Shown here piece by piece: positions 1 through 10,153 of a stretch of 64,000 nucleotides of DNA (position 1 is its first letter; every line of letters begins with the position of its first letter). The stretch lies in NCBI GenBank assembly GCA_034931985.1, contig JAYGHB010000016.1:1-64000 (forward strand). The letters are read 5' to 3'. This DNA is from Halotia wernerae (GTDB taxonomy: Bacteria > Cyanobacteriota > Cyanobacteriia > Cyanobacteriales > Nostocaceae). The notes beneath the pieces are model-generated. The model searched no databases, was not told the origin of the DNA, and worked only from the letters and a program-made list of their open reading frames with translations. A program made the position numbers and the translations under genes.

Positions 1-96
1 AAGTTATGTCTTAGATCCAAGAATCTCAGTGTCTTTAGACCTGAGAGTGTCAATTACCTAGTTTTGCGGCTACTTTCCTTTGCCAAGGAAATAAAT

Positions 97-2013
97 TCAT
101 AAAGCGGACAAATAATACTCGAATCGTTCTCGGAGTTGGTCAATCGTGAGATTTTGAGTCCAGTATTCCACGATCGCATGACCAAATGCCCAAGCGTTGC
201 GATCTGGTGAACCAGGGTTTTCCAGTAAAATCGGCCAGAGGTCTAGCAAGTCAAAGTTAAGCTTGTGATCATCGCCAACATGCAAAAGTGAGAACAATTC
301 ATAAGCCATTTGGAGTTTACCAATCACAATGGGTAACTGTTCTACGGGAATTTGTTCTGCGAGTATATATGCGAGAGTTGGAGAACCTGTTGATAGGGTA
401 GAAATAAATTGAAGGACAGGACTTTTAAGTAGTGCTGTGAGTCCTTGGGTAGTCGTCATTTGAAAGGTATAGTGGTCGATGATTTTGGCAGAAGCGACGG
501 TACGGGCTTCTAAGTTACGCAAAAAGCGAGCTAGCCGGAGTTGTTTAGCAGGGGTGATCGCATTGACTAATCCTAAAGATAGTGCTTCTATTCCCCAGGC
601 TGCTCGATTTGTTTTAATATCATTGGTGACAATTGGTAGAACCAGATCACAAAATTCTCCTAACAGTTGAGTGCGATACTCTGTGGCTTCCCGAATCGCA
701 ACTTCTTTGGGGCGATCGCCCGATTCCCAATCGTAAGGCGGTTGCCATTCGCGGATCGGACGCAGGCGATCTACTTGAGTAATGATCGCAATTGCCGGTA
801 GATCTGTAACTTCTGCTTTGATATCTTTGAGGAAGTCCACATCCATTTGCAAAGCCGGATCAAGGGCAGGAGTCACAAGCAGTAATAAATCGGCATTTGT
901 AACATAGTCTAGTACTAACTTGCGAAAATCTCCCCGGTTCACTTGTTCGTAACCTGGAGTATCCCACAGTGTTAGTGTCTCTTTATTTGCAGCCTGCCAT
1001 TGGTAATTTTGAATTTGATCGGTACTGGGCAGGACATCAACAGTTGCTAGATCAGCTTGAAACAAAGTATTAATCAAGCTACTTTTACCAGATCCAGTTC
1101 GCCCCACCAGCAGAATATTGACGGGTTTTTGTTCAACTGCTGCCGTTGGTTCTGCTTGAGTTAAGATCTCTCGCAGGGTTTGGGTTTTCGCTTTGGGTAG
1201 TGCGGGCGTAGTTACGGTAACTGTGGAAGATGGGAGTGTACTACCGCTATAAAGAGCGATCACTTGGTTACATAAGTTCCGCAAAGCAGCTTCTTGAAGC
1301 ATTTGACCCAAATTCACCAAAAGTTGCTGAGTTGCTCGGTTACTGTAACCTTTAGTGGCGCGGTTGGCAACTGCTGCTACCGGATTGAAAACCCACTGCG
1401 CCCAATTCCAAACTCGCCAGAATTTACGAGCAGACGGCTCTAGTTTTCGGTAGACTTCATAAGCTTGGTAAGCTTGCCCAACCGTCACTTGATTTAAGAC
1501 GGGTGATAACTTCTGCATCCACTGATCTAGATCATTCACCGTTCCCCGAATCAGCCCGTAAGCTTGGGGAACATAAATATTTAGTAGAGGATACTGAACT
1601 TCAGGATGATAGATATGAGCGATCGCTACAACCAAATCTTGGCATCGCTGCCAGAAAGTTGCCCAATCTTCCCAAATCGGGCGATCGTTTTGTGCTGCTT
1701 GCAGAATTTCTTGGAGTGCAGTTTCTGCTTGTTTGGTAATGTCACTTCCCCCTGGTAGCCCTGCTGTATGATCTACAGCTGATTCCATTTCTTCTCTTAC
1801 TTCAGTGATTACGGTCTCCATCTGCTTGAGTGCAGGTTGAGTCCACTTGACCAACAACCAACGCCAGCCAACAAATATCAGTGTGAATATACCCCAAATC
1901 CAATTAATACCCCAGGCGTGAATCTGCAATCCTGCGGATATTAAAAGAAAAATAACTATAAAGGCGATCGGGATTGCCAACACAACCCACTGCCATATTT
2001 TTAATCGCACCAT
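97..2013 (-). CDS. Membrane-anchored Era/dynamin-like GTPase
   Basis: The 638-residue protein begins with two closely spaced hydrophobic segments (about residues 9-30 and 34-52), which should anchor it in a membrane. A long helical region follows. A GTPase domain starts near residue 298: the P-loop GRTGSGKSS has its lysine at 310, DTPGYE is the G3 motif and TQVD the G4 motif. The C-terminal third is helical and unassigned. It belongs to the TRAFAC GTPases (MMR_HSR1 type) common in cyanobacteria. The cellular role is unknown; membrane remodelling or transport regulation would be inference. The nearest gene on the same strand is the ATP-grasp gene 57 bp upstream, so the two may be co-transcribed. 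Confidence 0.8.
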   Translation of the reverse strand: MVRLKIWQWVVLAIPIAFIVIFLLISAGLQIHAWGINWIWGIFTLIFVGWRWLLVKWTQPALKQMETVITEVREEMESAVDHTAGLPGGSDITKQAETALQEILQAAQNDRPIWEDWATFWQRCQDLVVAIAHIYHPEVQYPLLNIYVPQAYGLIRGTVNDLDQWMQKLSPVLNQVTVGQAYQAYEVYRKLEPSARKFWRVWNWAQWVFNPVAAVANRATKGYSNRATQQLLVNLGQMLQEAALRNLCNQVIALYSGSTLPSSTVTVTTPALPKAKTQTLREILTQAEPTAAVEQKPVNILLVGRTGSGKSSLINTLFQADLATVDVLPSTDQIQNYQWQAANKETLTLWDTPGYEQVNRGDFRKLVLDYVTNADLLLLVTPALDPALQMDVDFLKDIKAEVTDLPAIAIITQVDRLRPIREWQPPYDWESGDRPKEVAIREATEYRTQLLGEFCDLVLPIVTNDIKTNRAAWGIEALSLGLVNAITPAKQLRLARFLRNLEARTVASAKIIDHYTFQMTTTQGLTALLKSPVLQFISTLSTGSPTLAYILAEQIPVEQLPIVIGKLQMAYELFSLLHVGDDHKLNFDLLDLWPILLENPGSPDRNAWAFGHAIVEYWTQNLTIDQLRERFEYYLSAL

Positions 2014-2070
2014 TGTTTTGTACCTACTTTCAAATTAATTTTTAACTTTTAACTTTTAATTCAAAAAAGG

Positions 2071-3351
2071 TCACCGTAATCCCTTCTTCTGTAACTTTTG
2101 CTCAATGTGCTGCATTTCCTCAATCGTCTCTCCAGTCACAATTCCGTAAATTTCGGTGTAAATTTTTCCGTATCTAACCAACTCTTTAGCTGACAGAATT
2201 ATCAAGTCCTTACGCTCCAATTCTGATTTCAAGGTCATTAACATTGATTCCAATGTGCCAATCATTTGGTAGTTACTGGAATATTTAGCTACTTCCTTCC
2301 CCAGTCCCAATAAAGTATGACGCTGCAAGCACAATGGAGTTGAGCCATTGACTCGAAAATTGGCATCGATTACATAAAACTGTCCGCTTTGGTCTTCTAG
2401 CACGTCAAAGCCAATAATACCGAAATAACCTTGTTGATGAGCATTTTTCCCAATGGCAGCAATCATCTCAAAAAATATGCTCATATCTGTGTGGCGATAG
2501 TGAATTAGTCCCCCCAAATAGTTGCCCTCTGAGGTGACGAGTTGGCTAGTAGTGCCAATCAGAGTTATGTCTCCTGTCTTGCTAACATAAAACTGCACAC
2601 AGTAATTCTGCACAATATTTTTGACGAACTCTGAGACGATAATTGTATCTAGTAACTTAATATCGAGATACTTTCTCAGTTCTGCAAAGCAATAGTTCAG
2701 ATCGCTTGTACTGTTAATAATATAAGTGCCTTCTCCTGAGAGTCCGTGGGACGTTTTGATCAGATATGGAAATTGCTGTGGTAAAGGAATATCTGCGAGA
2801 CTCAAGGAGTGCAAATTATAACTTTTGTATTTGGGATGTGGTACTCTCAGTTCGGCTAGGGTTGCTTTGTTGAGCAAGTGATAATGAATGTCTGGATCAA
2901 CAGCATGTTTTTCTGTTTGCAGGTTATCAAAGGGAAATAAAGTGATAAATTTGTCAAAGCGTTCGCTACAGTTGAGATCATCTAGATAAAGCGATCGCTC
3001 TAATACTTCTGTATTTTTATAGGTGAAACCAAAATGCTCCCGCCAGTAATCAAGCAGCAGTTTTGGCGGTAAACTAATTATAATCCCTGGAATAGCATCG
3101 CCCAGCACAGCCAAATTTTTCCAAGGTTCCTTGTGGTGGATCTTACTATAAGAGGTTTTGGTAGCTTCATCACTACCGTCTTGAATTAAGTATTTTTGTG
3201 TATTAGGGTAAGCAGCCCAACTGGCAGTTGCAGGGTAATTGAGGATGAAAGCATAAGATATATCGTTGATATCGTCAGCAAACAAATCAGAAAAAGAACT
3301 TCCTTGAAAATAATCAAAGTGGAATGTTGATTTCATAGAAAAATTTAACAA
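2071..3351 (-). CDS. ATP-grasp domain protein
   Basis: The C-terminal half of this 426-residue protein reads as an ATP-grasp fold. It has a glycine-rich loop (KTSHGLSGEGTY, about residues 198-209) that should close over ATP. A metal- and ATP-binding end follows (GFDVLEDQSGQFYVIDANFRVNGS), where the Asp and Asn of DANFRVNGS are the expected Mg ligands. The N-terminal part is a pre-ATP-grasp region. ATP-grasp enzymes ligate a carboxylate to an amine or thiol through an acyl phosphate. The substrate cannot be told from sequence, and no biosynthetic cluster surrounds the gene. ATG starts exist at 3351 and at 3336 (residue 6); neither has a clear ribosome binding site. Confidence 0.75.
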   Translation of the reverse strand: MLNFSMKSTFHFDYFQGSSFSDLFADDINDISYAFILNYPATASWAAYPNTQKYLIQDGSDEATKTSYSKIHHKEPWKNLAVLGDAIPGIIISLPPKLLLDYWREHFGFTYKNTEVLERSLYLDDLNCSERFDKFITLFPFDNLQTEKHAVDPDIHYHLLNKATLAELRVPHPKYKSYNLHSLSLADIPLPQQFPYLIKTSHGLSGEGTYIINSTSDLNYCFAELRKYLDIKLLDTIIVSEFVKNIVQNYCVQFYVSKTGDITLIGTTSQLVTSEGNYLGGLIHYRHTDMSIFFEMIAAIGKNAHQQGYFGIIGFDVLEDQSGQFYVIDANFRVNGSTPLCLQRHTLLGLGKEVAKYSSNYQMIGTLESMLMTLKSELERKDLIILSAKELVRYGKIYTEIYGIVTGETIEEMQHIEQKLQKKGLR

Positions 3352-3536
3352 GCCCTTTAAATTTCTAAATTATTTCATATTATTATTGTTTATATTTAAC
3401 TCTTTTTTAATTAAATTAAATCTATCAAGCGAAAGGGAGATCAGGAAGATAAAAGAGCAATATTCCTCTCATTTCCCTCATTTCCAATTATGGGATATCC
3501 TTAAATAAGTGAAAGATTTGCCAAATAGAGTTAAGA

Positions 3537-4703
3537 ATGAAGCTGGCAGCACGAGTAAGTCAGGTAACGCCCTCTTTAACCTTAGCGATCGCAGCTAAAG
3601 CTAAGGCACTAAAGGCGGATGGAGTAGATGTTTGTAGTTTTAGCGCTGGAGAACCAGATTTTGACACTCCAGCGCATATCAAAGCCGCAGCAGTAAAAGC
3701 TTTGGATGAAGGCAAAACCAAGTACGGCCCAGCAGCCGGAGAACCACAGTTAAGGGAAGCGATCGCCCACAAGCTCAAAACTGATAACGGCCTTAATTAC
3801 AAGTCAGAGAATGTCATCGTCACCAACGGCGGTAAGCATTCTCTGTACAACTTAATGGTGGCGCTAATTGATCCGGGCGATGAAGTGATTATCCCTGCTC
3901 CCTACTGGCTGAGTTATCCCGAAATGGTAACTTTAGTCGGTGGTGTGCCAGTAATTGTCCATGCAGACGCAACGACTGGTTATAAAATTACCCCTGAACA
4001 ACTACGTAAAGCAGTTACACCTAAAACCAAGCTATTTGTCCTTAATTCTCCGTCTAATCCTACCGGGATGGTGTACACGCCAGAGGAAATTAAAGCTTTA
4101 GCGCAAGTAGTAGTTGATGCAGATATCTTTGTTGTCTCCGATGAGATTTATGAAAAAATTCTCTACGATAGCGCAGAACAGATCAGCATTGGTTCTTTAG
4201 GTCAGGAAATTTTTGACCGTACCTTAATCAGCAACGGGTTTGCTAAAGCTTACTCGATGACTGGGTGGCGACTGGGTTATTTAGCAGGGCCAGCGGAAAT
4301 TATTAAAGCCGCGAGTACCATTCAAGGGCATAGTACATCTAATGTGTGTACCTTTGCCCAATATGGGGCGATCGCTGCGCTCCAAAATTCCCAAGACTGT
4401 GTAGAATCAATGCGCCAAGCTTTCGCTAAACGGCGACAGGTGATGTTAGACAGACTCAACGCCATTCCCGGACTGAGTACTGCTAAACCAGATGGCGCTT
4501 TTTATCTATTTCCTGATATCAGCAAAACTGGTCTCAAATCTTTAGAATTTTGTAACGCTCTTTTAGAAGCACATCAAGTTGCAGTCATTCCCGGAATTGC
4601 TTTTGGTGCTGATGACAACATTCGTCTTTCTTATGCTACGGATATGATAACTATTGAAAAGGGCATGGATAGATTGGAGAAATTTGTGCGCTCGCGTATT
4701 TAG
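3537..4703 (+). CDS. aspC: Aspartate/class I aminotransferase
   Basis: This 388-residue fold-type I PLP enzyme transfers amino groups, most likely between aspartate and 2-oxoglutarate. Visible hallmarks are NSPSNPTG (cofactor-binding Asn), DEIYE (Asp and Tyr contacting the PLP ring), the Schiff-base lysine K237 in NGFAKAYSMTGWRLGY, and the C-terminal arginine in IRLSYA for the substrate carboxylate. The length is normal for the Ib subgroup, in which prephenate/aspartate activity also occurs, so aspartate specificity is inferred from family. It is a single gene, divergent from the ATP-grasp gene across 185 AT-rich bases that should hold both promoters. Confidence 0.93.
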   Translation: MKLAARVSQVTPSLTLAIAAKAKALKADGVDVCSFSAGEPDFDTPAHIKAAAVKALDEGKTKYGPAAGEPQLREAIAHKLKTDNGLNYKSENVIVTNGGKHSLYNLMVALIDPGDEVIIPAPYWLSYPEMVTLVGGVPVIVHADATTGYKITPEQLRKAVTPKTKLFVLNSPSNPTGMVYTPEEIKALAQVVVDADIFVVSDEIYEKILYDSAEQISIGSLGQEIFDRTLISNGFAKAYSMTGWRLGYLAGPAEIIKAASTIQGHSTSNVCTFAQYGAIAALQNSQDCVESMRQAFAKRRQVMLDRLNAIPGLSTAKPDGAFYLFPDISKTGLKSLEFCNALLEAHQVAVIPGIAFGADDNIRLSYATDMITIEKGMDRLEKFVRSRI

Positions 4704-4721
4704 TTTAGACGTGACATACTC

Positions 4722-4749
4722 CTACACTGACTCTTCGAGTACAGTGTAG
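4722..4749. repeat. Bulged hairpin resembling an IS200/IS605 end
   Basis: CTACACTG-ACTC, loop TTC, GAGT-A-CAGTGTAG: a 12-bp stem with one bulged A. It lies 18 bases after aspC. Single-strand transposons of the IS200/IS605 group end in imperfect hairpins of this kind, and the following ~150 bases (to about 4880) have no reading frame. No tnpA or tnpB remains. It could equally serve as a terminator, although no T-run follows. Confidence 0.45.
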
Positions 4750-4922
4750 GCTTCCAAGACAATCCGGCTATCGCTTAGGAGGCTCTTGGCTTTAAGAACA
4801 GAATGCCCTACCGCTCTCAATACGGTTCGGTTAACCAAAAATCTCAATTTTTAGAATCCTAAATGGTTGATTATTACGTTCCAGTTTTGAGAATAATGTC
4901 AATACTTCTAGTAGGGAGAGTG

Positions 4923-7900
4923 TCAACCATTACTACTATTCACCAATTTCTCCCCTTTGAGCATTCGCACTGCCGCTTCAAGTAAAGCTTCTTCTAGGTA
5001 TGGTTTAGTAAAGTAACCGCTAGCACCGAGTTGAATTGCCATTTGTCTGTGTTTATCCGCACCCCGTGAAGTGAGCATAGCAATGGGCAAGTGATTGAGA
5101 GTGGAGTCTTTCTGAATGCGAGAGAGCAACTCTAGACCATCGCAACGGGGCATCTCAATGTCACAAAATACAATATCGCAAGGTAAACCAGAACGCAGTT
5201 TATCCCAAGCTTCCTGGCCATCACGCGCCTGTTCAACGCGATAACCTGCCTTGTTAAATGTCAAAGAGAGCAATTCTCGTACTGTAATTGAGTCATCGAC
5301 AATCAGCACTGTTGGATCAATTTTTACAGCCGGGATTTCTATGACATCAGGAATACCTTTTTGCTGCCAAAGAGTAGCACCAGTGTGTTTAGAAATCCGT
5401 CCTTGGAAGATGTCAATGATTTCTAGCACATCAGCGATCGGCATAATTCGACCATCACCCAGAACTGTAGCACCAGCCACACCAATGGGTTTAGGTGCTG
5501 GCCCTTCAAATTGCTTAATTACAATTTCTTGCTCGCTCAGTACTAGGTCAATTTGTAGAGCAATCAAAGTGTTTCCCGATCGCACTACGACAACAGAAAC
5601 CATGTCATCATCTCTAGTACCGCCATAAACACTACCGCGAATGATTTGACGATTGAAGGTTAAAAGTTCTTTGAGAGGACGGAATGGCAGTACAGTATCG
5701 CGCCAAGAAATAAATGATTGCCCGTCGGCACTATGCTGGATGTTTTTGACTGGTATATCAAGGGTATCTTCCACACCATCCATTGGGAATGCAACTCTAG
5801 CTTTATCAGAAACGCAGCACAGAGCTTTACAAATACTCAAAGTTAGTGGTAGACGAATCGTGAATGTGGTTCCCTTACTGAGGATAGAATCTGTGTTCAC
5901 TGTGCCACGAATTTCGCTAATTTCAGAGCGAACTACATCCATCCCCACACCGCGACCGGAAATCTCATCTGCTTTATCTTTGATACTAAAACCAGATTGG
6001 AACAGTAGGTCATAAACTTCCATGTGCGAAATAGTTTTTGCTTGTTCTGCTGTAATCATGCCCAGCTTTATTGCTTTAGCTTTGATTCCTTCTGTATCAA
6101 TGCCTGCACCATCATCACCCACAGAAATGATAGTTTGATTTCCTTGGTGGAAAGCACGGATGGTAATCTCTCCTATGGGGATTTTACCAACTGCTTGCCG
6201 TACTTCTGGCGTTTCAATGCCGTGAGCGATCGCATTGTTGAGCATATGAGTCAGCGGATCAGTAAGATGATCCAAAATCATCTTGTCAATTAAGGTGTCG
6301 CCACCTTCAATCTTTAACTCTACTTGTTTGCCGTACTTGATAGCATTGTCCCGCACTCCTCGCCGTAAGCGATCAATAGTTTGGGAAAATGGCACCATTC
6401 GCGCTCGTGTAAGTCCTTCTTGTAGCTGGGTGGTTACTTGGCGGAATTGTCGCGCTACTCGTTCCGTTTCTTCTGTGACGAAATCAATGTCACTCGCTGA
6501 CTCCCGCACTCGCACAATCAATTCAATCATTTCCTGAGATAGAGTATGGAAAGGCGTAAACCGATCCATTTCTAACTCGCTAAAACCCCTATCTGTATTT
6601 GTATCATCAGAAGGTAAGCTAATTTCTTTAGGAGATTCTCTGGTTTTGCGACTGGCTACAAGAGAGGCTTCTAATAGCGATCGCTCGTACAATTCTTGCA
6701 TCCTCGCTCCCACATCTGAGAGCTGTTGCACCTGAACCAGCAAATTATCTAATGACTGTCGCATCCGTTCATGATCTTGCTCTAAAGTGTTGCGGTTAAC
6801 GACCAACTCCCCAACTAAATTACTCATGTCGTCCAGTTGCTTGACTGGCACTTTCATTGTTTCCTCAAATTTGGCAGTACGTCGAGCAGAGGGACGGGGA
6901 ATTTTGCCGATGTTTTGTTTTGCTGGTGATGAGTGAGATATGGTTTGGTCTGCTTCTGCTAGCAGTTTCTCTAAGTCGCCAAATTCATCCGCTACTGGTA
7001 ATGCAGCTGTCCCTGGTCTCACTTGTTGCATCTGGGAAGGCTGAACGTTAGATTTCGCTGTCACTTCCTCATTGTCATCTGCACCTAGTAATGCTTCTAG
7101 AGCAGCAAAATCTTCTTCTGCGATGAAGCTAGCATTAATGTTTGGTGTTACTTCCTCTGTTAGCAATGCTTCTAAATCTGCAAATTCATCCTGGATATAA
7201 GTTTCATGTTGTTGAGTAACTTCCGCTAAACTTTCATCAATTTCCAGGTTTAAACCAAATTCACCAAAATCTAAGTCTGCTAGTGCATCATCTTCATTAG
7301 TTTCTGCAACTAACTCTTCTAGGATTGCTGGTTGTTCGGTGTCCAACGCGAATAAATCATCAGTTTCTGGCAAATCAGCGATCGCCTCTTGGTCTGTGTT
7401 AATTTCTTCTATAATTTCTGAAGAATCACTGGTATTTTCCAGAGTTGCTGGTTGTGACGCGAATAAATTATCAGCTAAATCCAGTTCTGTAGTTTCTGGT
7501 AAATCAGCGATCGCCTCTTGGTCTGTGCTAATCTCTTCTAAAGTTTCCGATGTGAATAAATCACCGAACGGCTGAATATAAGTTGAATGATCTGTGGCGG
7601 TTGTGTCCTCAAGATTCTCATCACTGTTTTCACCGAGAGCATCGAACAAATCAATTTCTGGCTCAGCCAGTGTTTCAGGAGAATCTACAACAGATTTGTC
7701 TGTAGACTGGTTGGTAAATTCGGGGATGAAATCTAAAGTTTCTGGCTCTTGTGAAAAACTGCCAATCTCCTGCAAAGAAATATCATCATCGCCAATGGTA
7801 GGAGAAATTGTTGAGTTGCTTGCTGTTAAATCGCCAAAAAAATCATCTCCAGTATCTGGAGGTAATATCGAATCTAGCGGCTGCTCTGGCTGCTCAAAAG

Positions 7901-10034
7901 AGGTATCAAACTCTTCTAGGTCAAAATTCGCTGATGGCGAGGATGTAAACTGCTTGTCGCCAAATATCTCACCAGAAGACGTAGCAGCAAACAAACTCTC
8001 TTCTAATGCTTTTGCTATATCCTGCTCAAGTACGAGATCAAATTCTGACTGTTGTTCTGCGTCAGTTTCCTGGTTCCAGAAGTTGCTTAAATCATCATCT
8101 GTCTGAGAAAATTCTATTTCTGTAGTCGGTGCTGCATCAAATAAATCACCAATTTCTGACTCGTCCGTAGGTAAAATGGTATTTTCTTCAGTCTGAGGAA
8201 TGGTAGGCTTTAATTCTATGGAATCACTAGCGTTAATTGCTACCAAATTATCTGCATTTGCAGTTTCTATAAATAAGTCATCCAAACTGTTTTGTTGGTT
8301 GGTAGATATTTCAATACTGGCAATAATTTCAGTTTCTGGTTGAGTAACTTCACCAGCAGATAGCCCTAGATTTGCATCCAGTCCTATTGCCAATAAATCA
8401 TCAATTGTATCCTGTTGATCCATCTCTTCAAGAGACTGTGGCAATTCGCTGGAAATTTCGGTTAATTCTTCTAAAATGTTGGTAGATATTGGTGGATTTT
8501 GTGATTCTAAATTTTCTTTTTCTAAAAATTTTTCGCCAAATAACAGATTTAAATCTTCTGTTTTAGTTGCGCTGATTTGAGGCTTATCGCTGCTTGTATC
8601 TTGATCCAAGGACAGAAAATCAGCTAAATCGCTATCAACTTCATCACTATCGCTTTCGTTGAGTTCAATTCCTAACTCACTGACACTCTTAATTTCTAGG
8701 ATTTCTTCTTGTTGCCAAGTTTCATCAAGTTCAGGGGTTTCGCCTTCAAACAAATCAGCTAAAGTATTTAACTCGGCTAATCCTACTTCTGGGCCATTGT
8801 GATCATTGTGTCTATTAGTAACAGCTACATCGTCTTCATTACCAAAGAAGAGATTGGCAGTAGCAGCCTCAGAAACGGCGTTTTCTGCACTATGTTCTAT
8901 ATTAAGTTGCTCGGATAGTTCTGTGAAACTAGTTACACTGTCTGTTGGCTGTAAAACCGTAGCATCACTAGCCAAATTATCTGTTTGAGGTGGCAATATT
9001 TGCTCAGATGTAATTAATGGTTCTGTGACAGTAGCAAGCCGTTCCTCAAGCAAATCTGTGGTTATTTCTAACAAATCGATTTCTGGAAAACTCAAAAGTG
9101 TTTCTAATTGCTGACTAATCGCAATTTCAGCTTCTCTACTTTGGAGAACTAATTCTTGAGCTTGCTTAATTTCGGTAATAACAATTTTTGCTAGAGTCAG
9201 ATATGTATTTTCGGGATTAGCGATCGCACTGGCTGCTGCTCGGCATAAACCACACCAGTTAGGTAAATTCCATTTCTCACCCAGGCTAACTAACTGGTGA
9301 CAACATTGCTGAAGATTTTGTCGGGATTCGGGTGTGGTTTTTTGCTTAAATAGCTGCAACATTTCCCGTAGTGCCTGTAGCACCTGGCTTTGAAACTCAC
9401 CCCAATCATTTTCTCTAGTAGTAACTGGCGATCGCGTTTCCTGGGATGGTGCAGAAAAGGTAATTTCTGTTGTAGTTGTCTGGGTGTCTTCTCCCAAAAG
9501 GGGAATATCCTGGCGAAGGAAAATCTCTGTGAGTGTGCTGACGCTATCAGCAGAGGCTGGTTGTACTCCCGTTGTAGCAGTATCGCTTACTACTCCATTG
9601 CTACCTTGTTGGACTAGAATTTCCAGATGCTCATACAGCCATTTAAAGACCGGCTCGGCTTCTGACATGAGAGTATTAGCAGCTTCTTCCGACAAACCAA
9701 ACGGCCCGCTTAAATGTTCTAACAGTGCCTTGAGGGTGTCAGATACACCGAGAAATAAAGACTCTAACTTTTGATCAATTTGAACCGGATGCTCTTTGAG
9801 AACTTTAAAACAATCTTCTAGACGGTGGGAGGTATGCTGGATGCTACTCAGACCAAGCATTGCCGCCCCTCCCTTGATAGAATGAGCTGCCCGGAAAACT
9901 TCGTTAACCATTTCCGGGTCGTTCAAGGTACTTTCGAGATTCAGCAACCCCTGCTCAATCGTGTTCAGGTGGTCTCTTGCTTCTTCGATAAAGTAGCCTA
10001 AAATCCGCTGTTGTTGTTCCGGCAGCATAAGCAA
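4923..10034 (-). CDS. hmpE: CheA-type hybrid histidine kinase, hmp/pil locus
   Basis: The central kinase of a chemotaxis-like system (1703 residues). An N-terminal Hpt domain carries phospho-acceptor H51 in AAHSIKGGA. A second helical bundle at about 210-315 has no obvious acceptor His. An acidic, low-complexity linker runs from about 370 to 1060. Then come the CheA dimerisation helix, an HATPase (LNNAIAHGIE N box, DDGAGID G1, GRGVGMDVV G2), a CheW-like domain, and a C-terminal receiver with D1625 and the TKPY lysine. Downstream of hmpABCD on the same strand, it matches the hmp locus of Nostoc punctiforme (pilL in Synechocystis), which controls type IV pilus motility and hormogonium development. 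Starts M1 and M3 are both possible. The linker contains an internal duplication. Confidence 0.93.
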   Translation of the reverse strand: MLMLPEQQQRILGYFIEEARDHLNTIEQGLLNLESTLNDPEMVNEVFRAAHSIKGGAAMLGLSSIQHTSHRLEDCFKVLKEHPVQIDQKLESLFLGVSDTLKALLEHLSGPFGLSEEAANTLMSEAEPVFKWLYEHLEILVQQGSNGVVSDTATTGVQPASADSVSTLTEIFLRQDIPLLGEDTQTTTTEITFSAPSQETRSPVTTRENDWGEFQSQVLQALREMLQLFKQKTTPESRQNLQQCCHQLVSLGEKWNLPNWCGLCRAAASAIANPENTYLTLAKIVITEIKQAQELVLQSREAEIAISQQLETLLSFPEIDLLEITTDLLEERLATVTEPLITSEQILPPQTDNLASDATVLQPTDSVTSFTELSEQLNIEHSAENAVSEAATANLFFGNEDDVAVTNRHNDHNGPEVGLAELNTLADLFEGETPELDETWQQEEILEIKSVSELGIELNESDSDEVDSDLADFLSLDQDTSSDKPQISATKTEDLNLLFGEKFLEKENLESQNPPISTNILEELTEISSELPQSLEEMDQQDTIDDLLAIGLDANLGLSAGEVTQPETEIIASIEISTNQQNSLDDLFIETANADNLVAINASDSIELKPTIPQTEENTILPTDESEIGDLFDAAPTTEIEFSQTDDDLSNFWNQETDAEQQSEFDLVLEQDIAKALEESLFAATSSGEIFGDKQFTSSPSANFDLEEFDTSFEQPEQPLDSILPPDTGDDFFGDLTASNSTISPTIGDDDISLQEIGSFSQEPETLDFIPEFTNQSTDKSVVDSPETLAEPEIDLFDALGENSDENLEDTTATDHSTYIQPFGDLFTSETLEEISTDQEAIADLPETTELDLADNLFASQPATLENTSDSSEIIEEINTDQEAIADLPETDDLFALDTEQPAILEELVAETNEDDALADLDFGEFGLNLEIDESLAEVTQQHETYIQDEFADLEALLTEEVTPNINASFIAEEDFAALEALLGADDNEEVTAKSNVQPSQMQQVRPGTAALPVADEFGDLEKLLAEADQTISHSSPAKQNIGKIPRPSARRTAKFEETMKVPVKQLDDMSNLVGELVVNRNTLEQDHERMRQSLDNLLVQVQQLSDVGARMQELYERSLLEASLVASRKTRESPKEISLPSDDTNTDRGFSELEMDRFTPFHTLSQEMIELIVRVRESASDIDFVTEETERVARQFRQVTTQLQEGLTRARMVPFSQTIDRLRRGVRDNAIKYGKQVELKIEGGDTLIDKMILDHLTDPLTHMLNNAIAHGIETPEVRQAVGKIPIGEITIRAFHQGNQTIISVGDDGAGIDTEGIKAKAIKLGMITAEQAKTISHMEVYDLLFQSGFSIKDKADEISGRGVGMDVVRSEISEIRGTVNTDSILSKGTTFTIRLPLTLSICKALCCVSDKARVAFPMDGVEDTLDIPVKNIQHSADGQSFISWRDTVLPFRPLKELLTFNRQIIRGSVYGGTRDDDMVSVVVVRSGNTLIALQIDLVLSEQEIVIKQFEGPAPKPIGVAGATVLGDGRIMPIADVLEIIDIFQGRISKHTGATLWQQKGIPDVIEIPAVKIDPTVLIVDDSITVRELLSLTFNKAGYRVEQARDGQEAWDKLRSGLPCDIVFCDIEMPRCDGLELLSRIQKDSTLNHLPIAMLTSRGADKHRQMAIQLGASGYFTKPYLEEALLEAAVRMLKGEKLVNSSNG

Positions 10035-10038
10035 GAAT

Positions 10039-10150
10039 GAAGGATAAAGGATAAAGGATTAAAGATAAAAGATGAATGACAGGGTATAAAAGCTCAAGCA
10101 TGAATAAATGTTCACACTTCACACTTCATACTTCACACTTCATACTTCAT
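10039..10150. repeat. Short tandemly repeated repeats between hmpE and hmpD
   Basis: Two degenerate heptamer-like tracts lie in the 119-bp gap: AAGGATA-type units at about 10050-10072, and alternating CACTTCA/TACTTCA units at 10116-10150. Such STRRs are typical of Nostocales intergenic DNA. The second tract abuts the 3' end of hmpD. Confidence 0.75.
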
Positions 10151-10153
10151 CCT

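Noticed and set aside
5251..9774. Many plus-strand open frames opposite hmpE
   Set aside because: All are antisense shadows of a continuous, domain-rich CheA gene; none shows a recognisable pattern.
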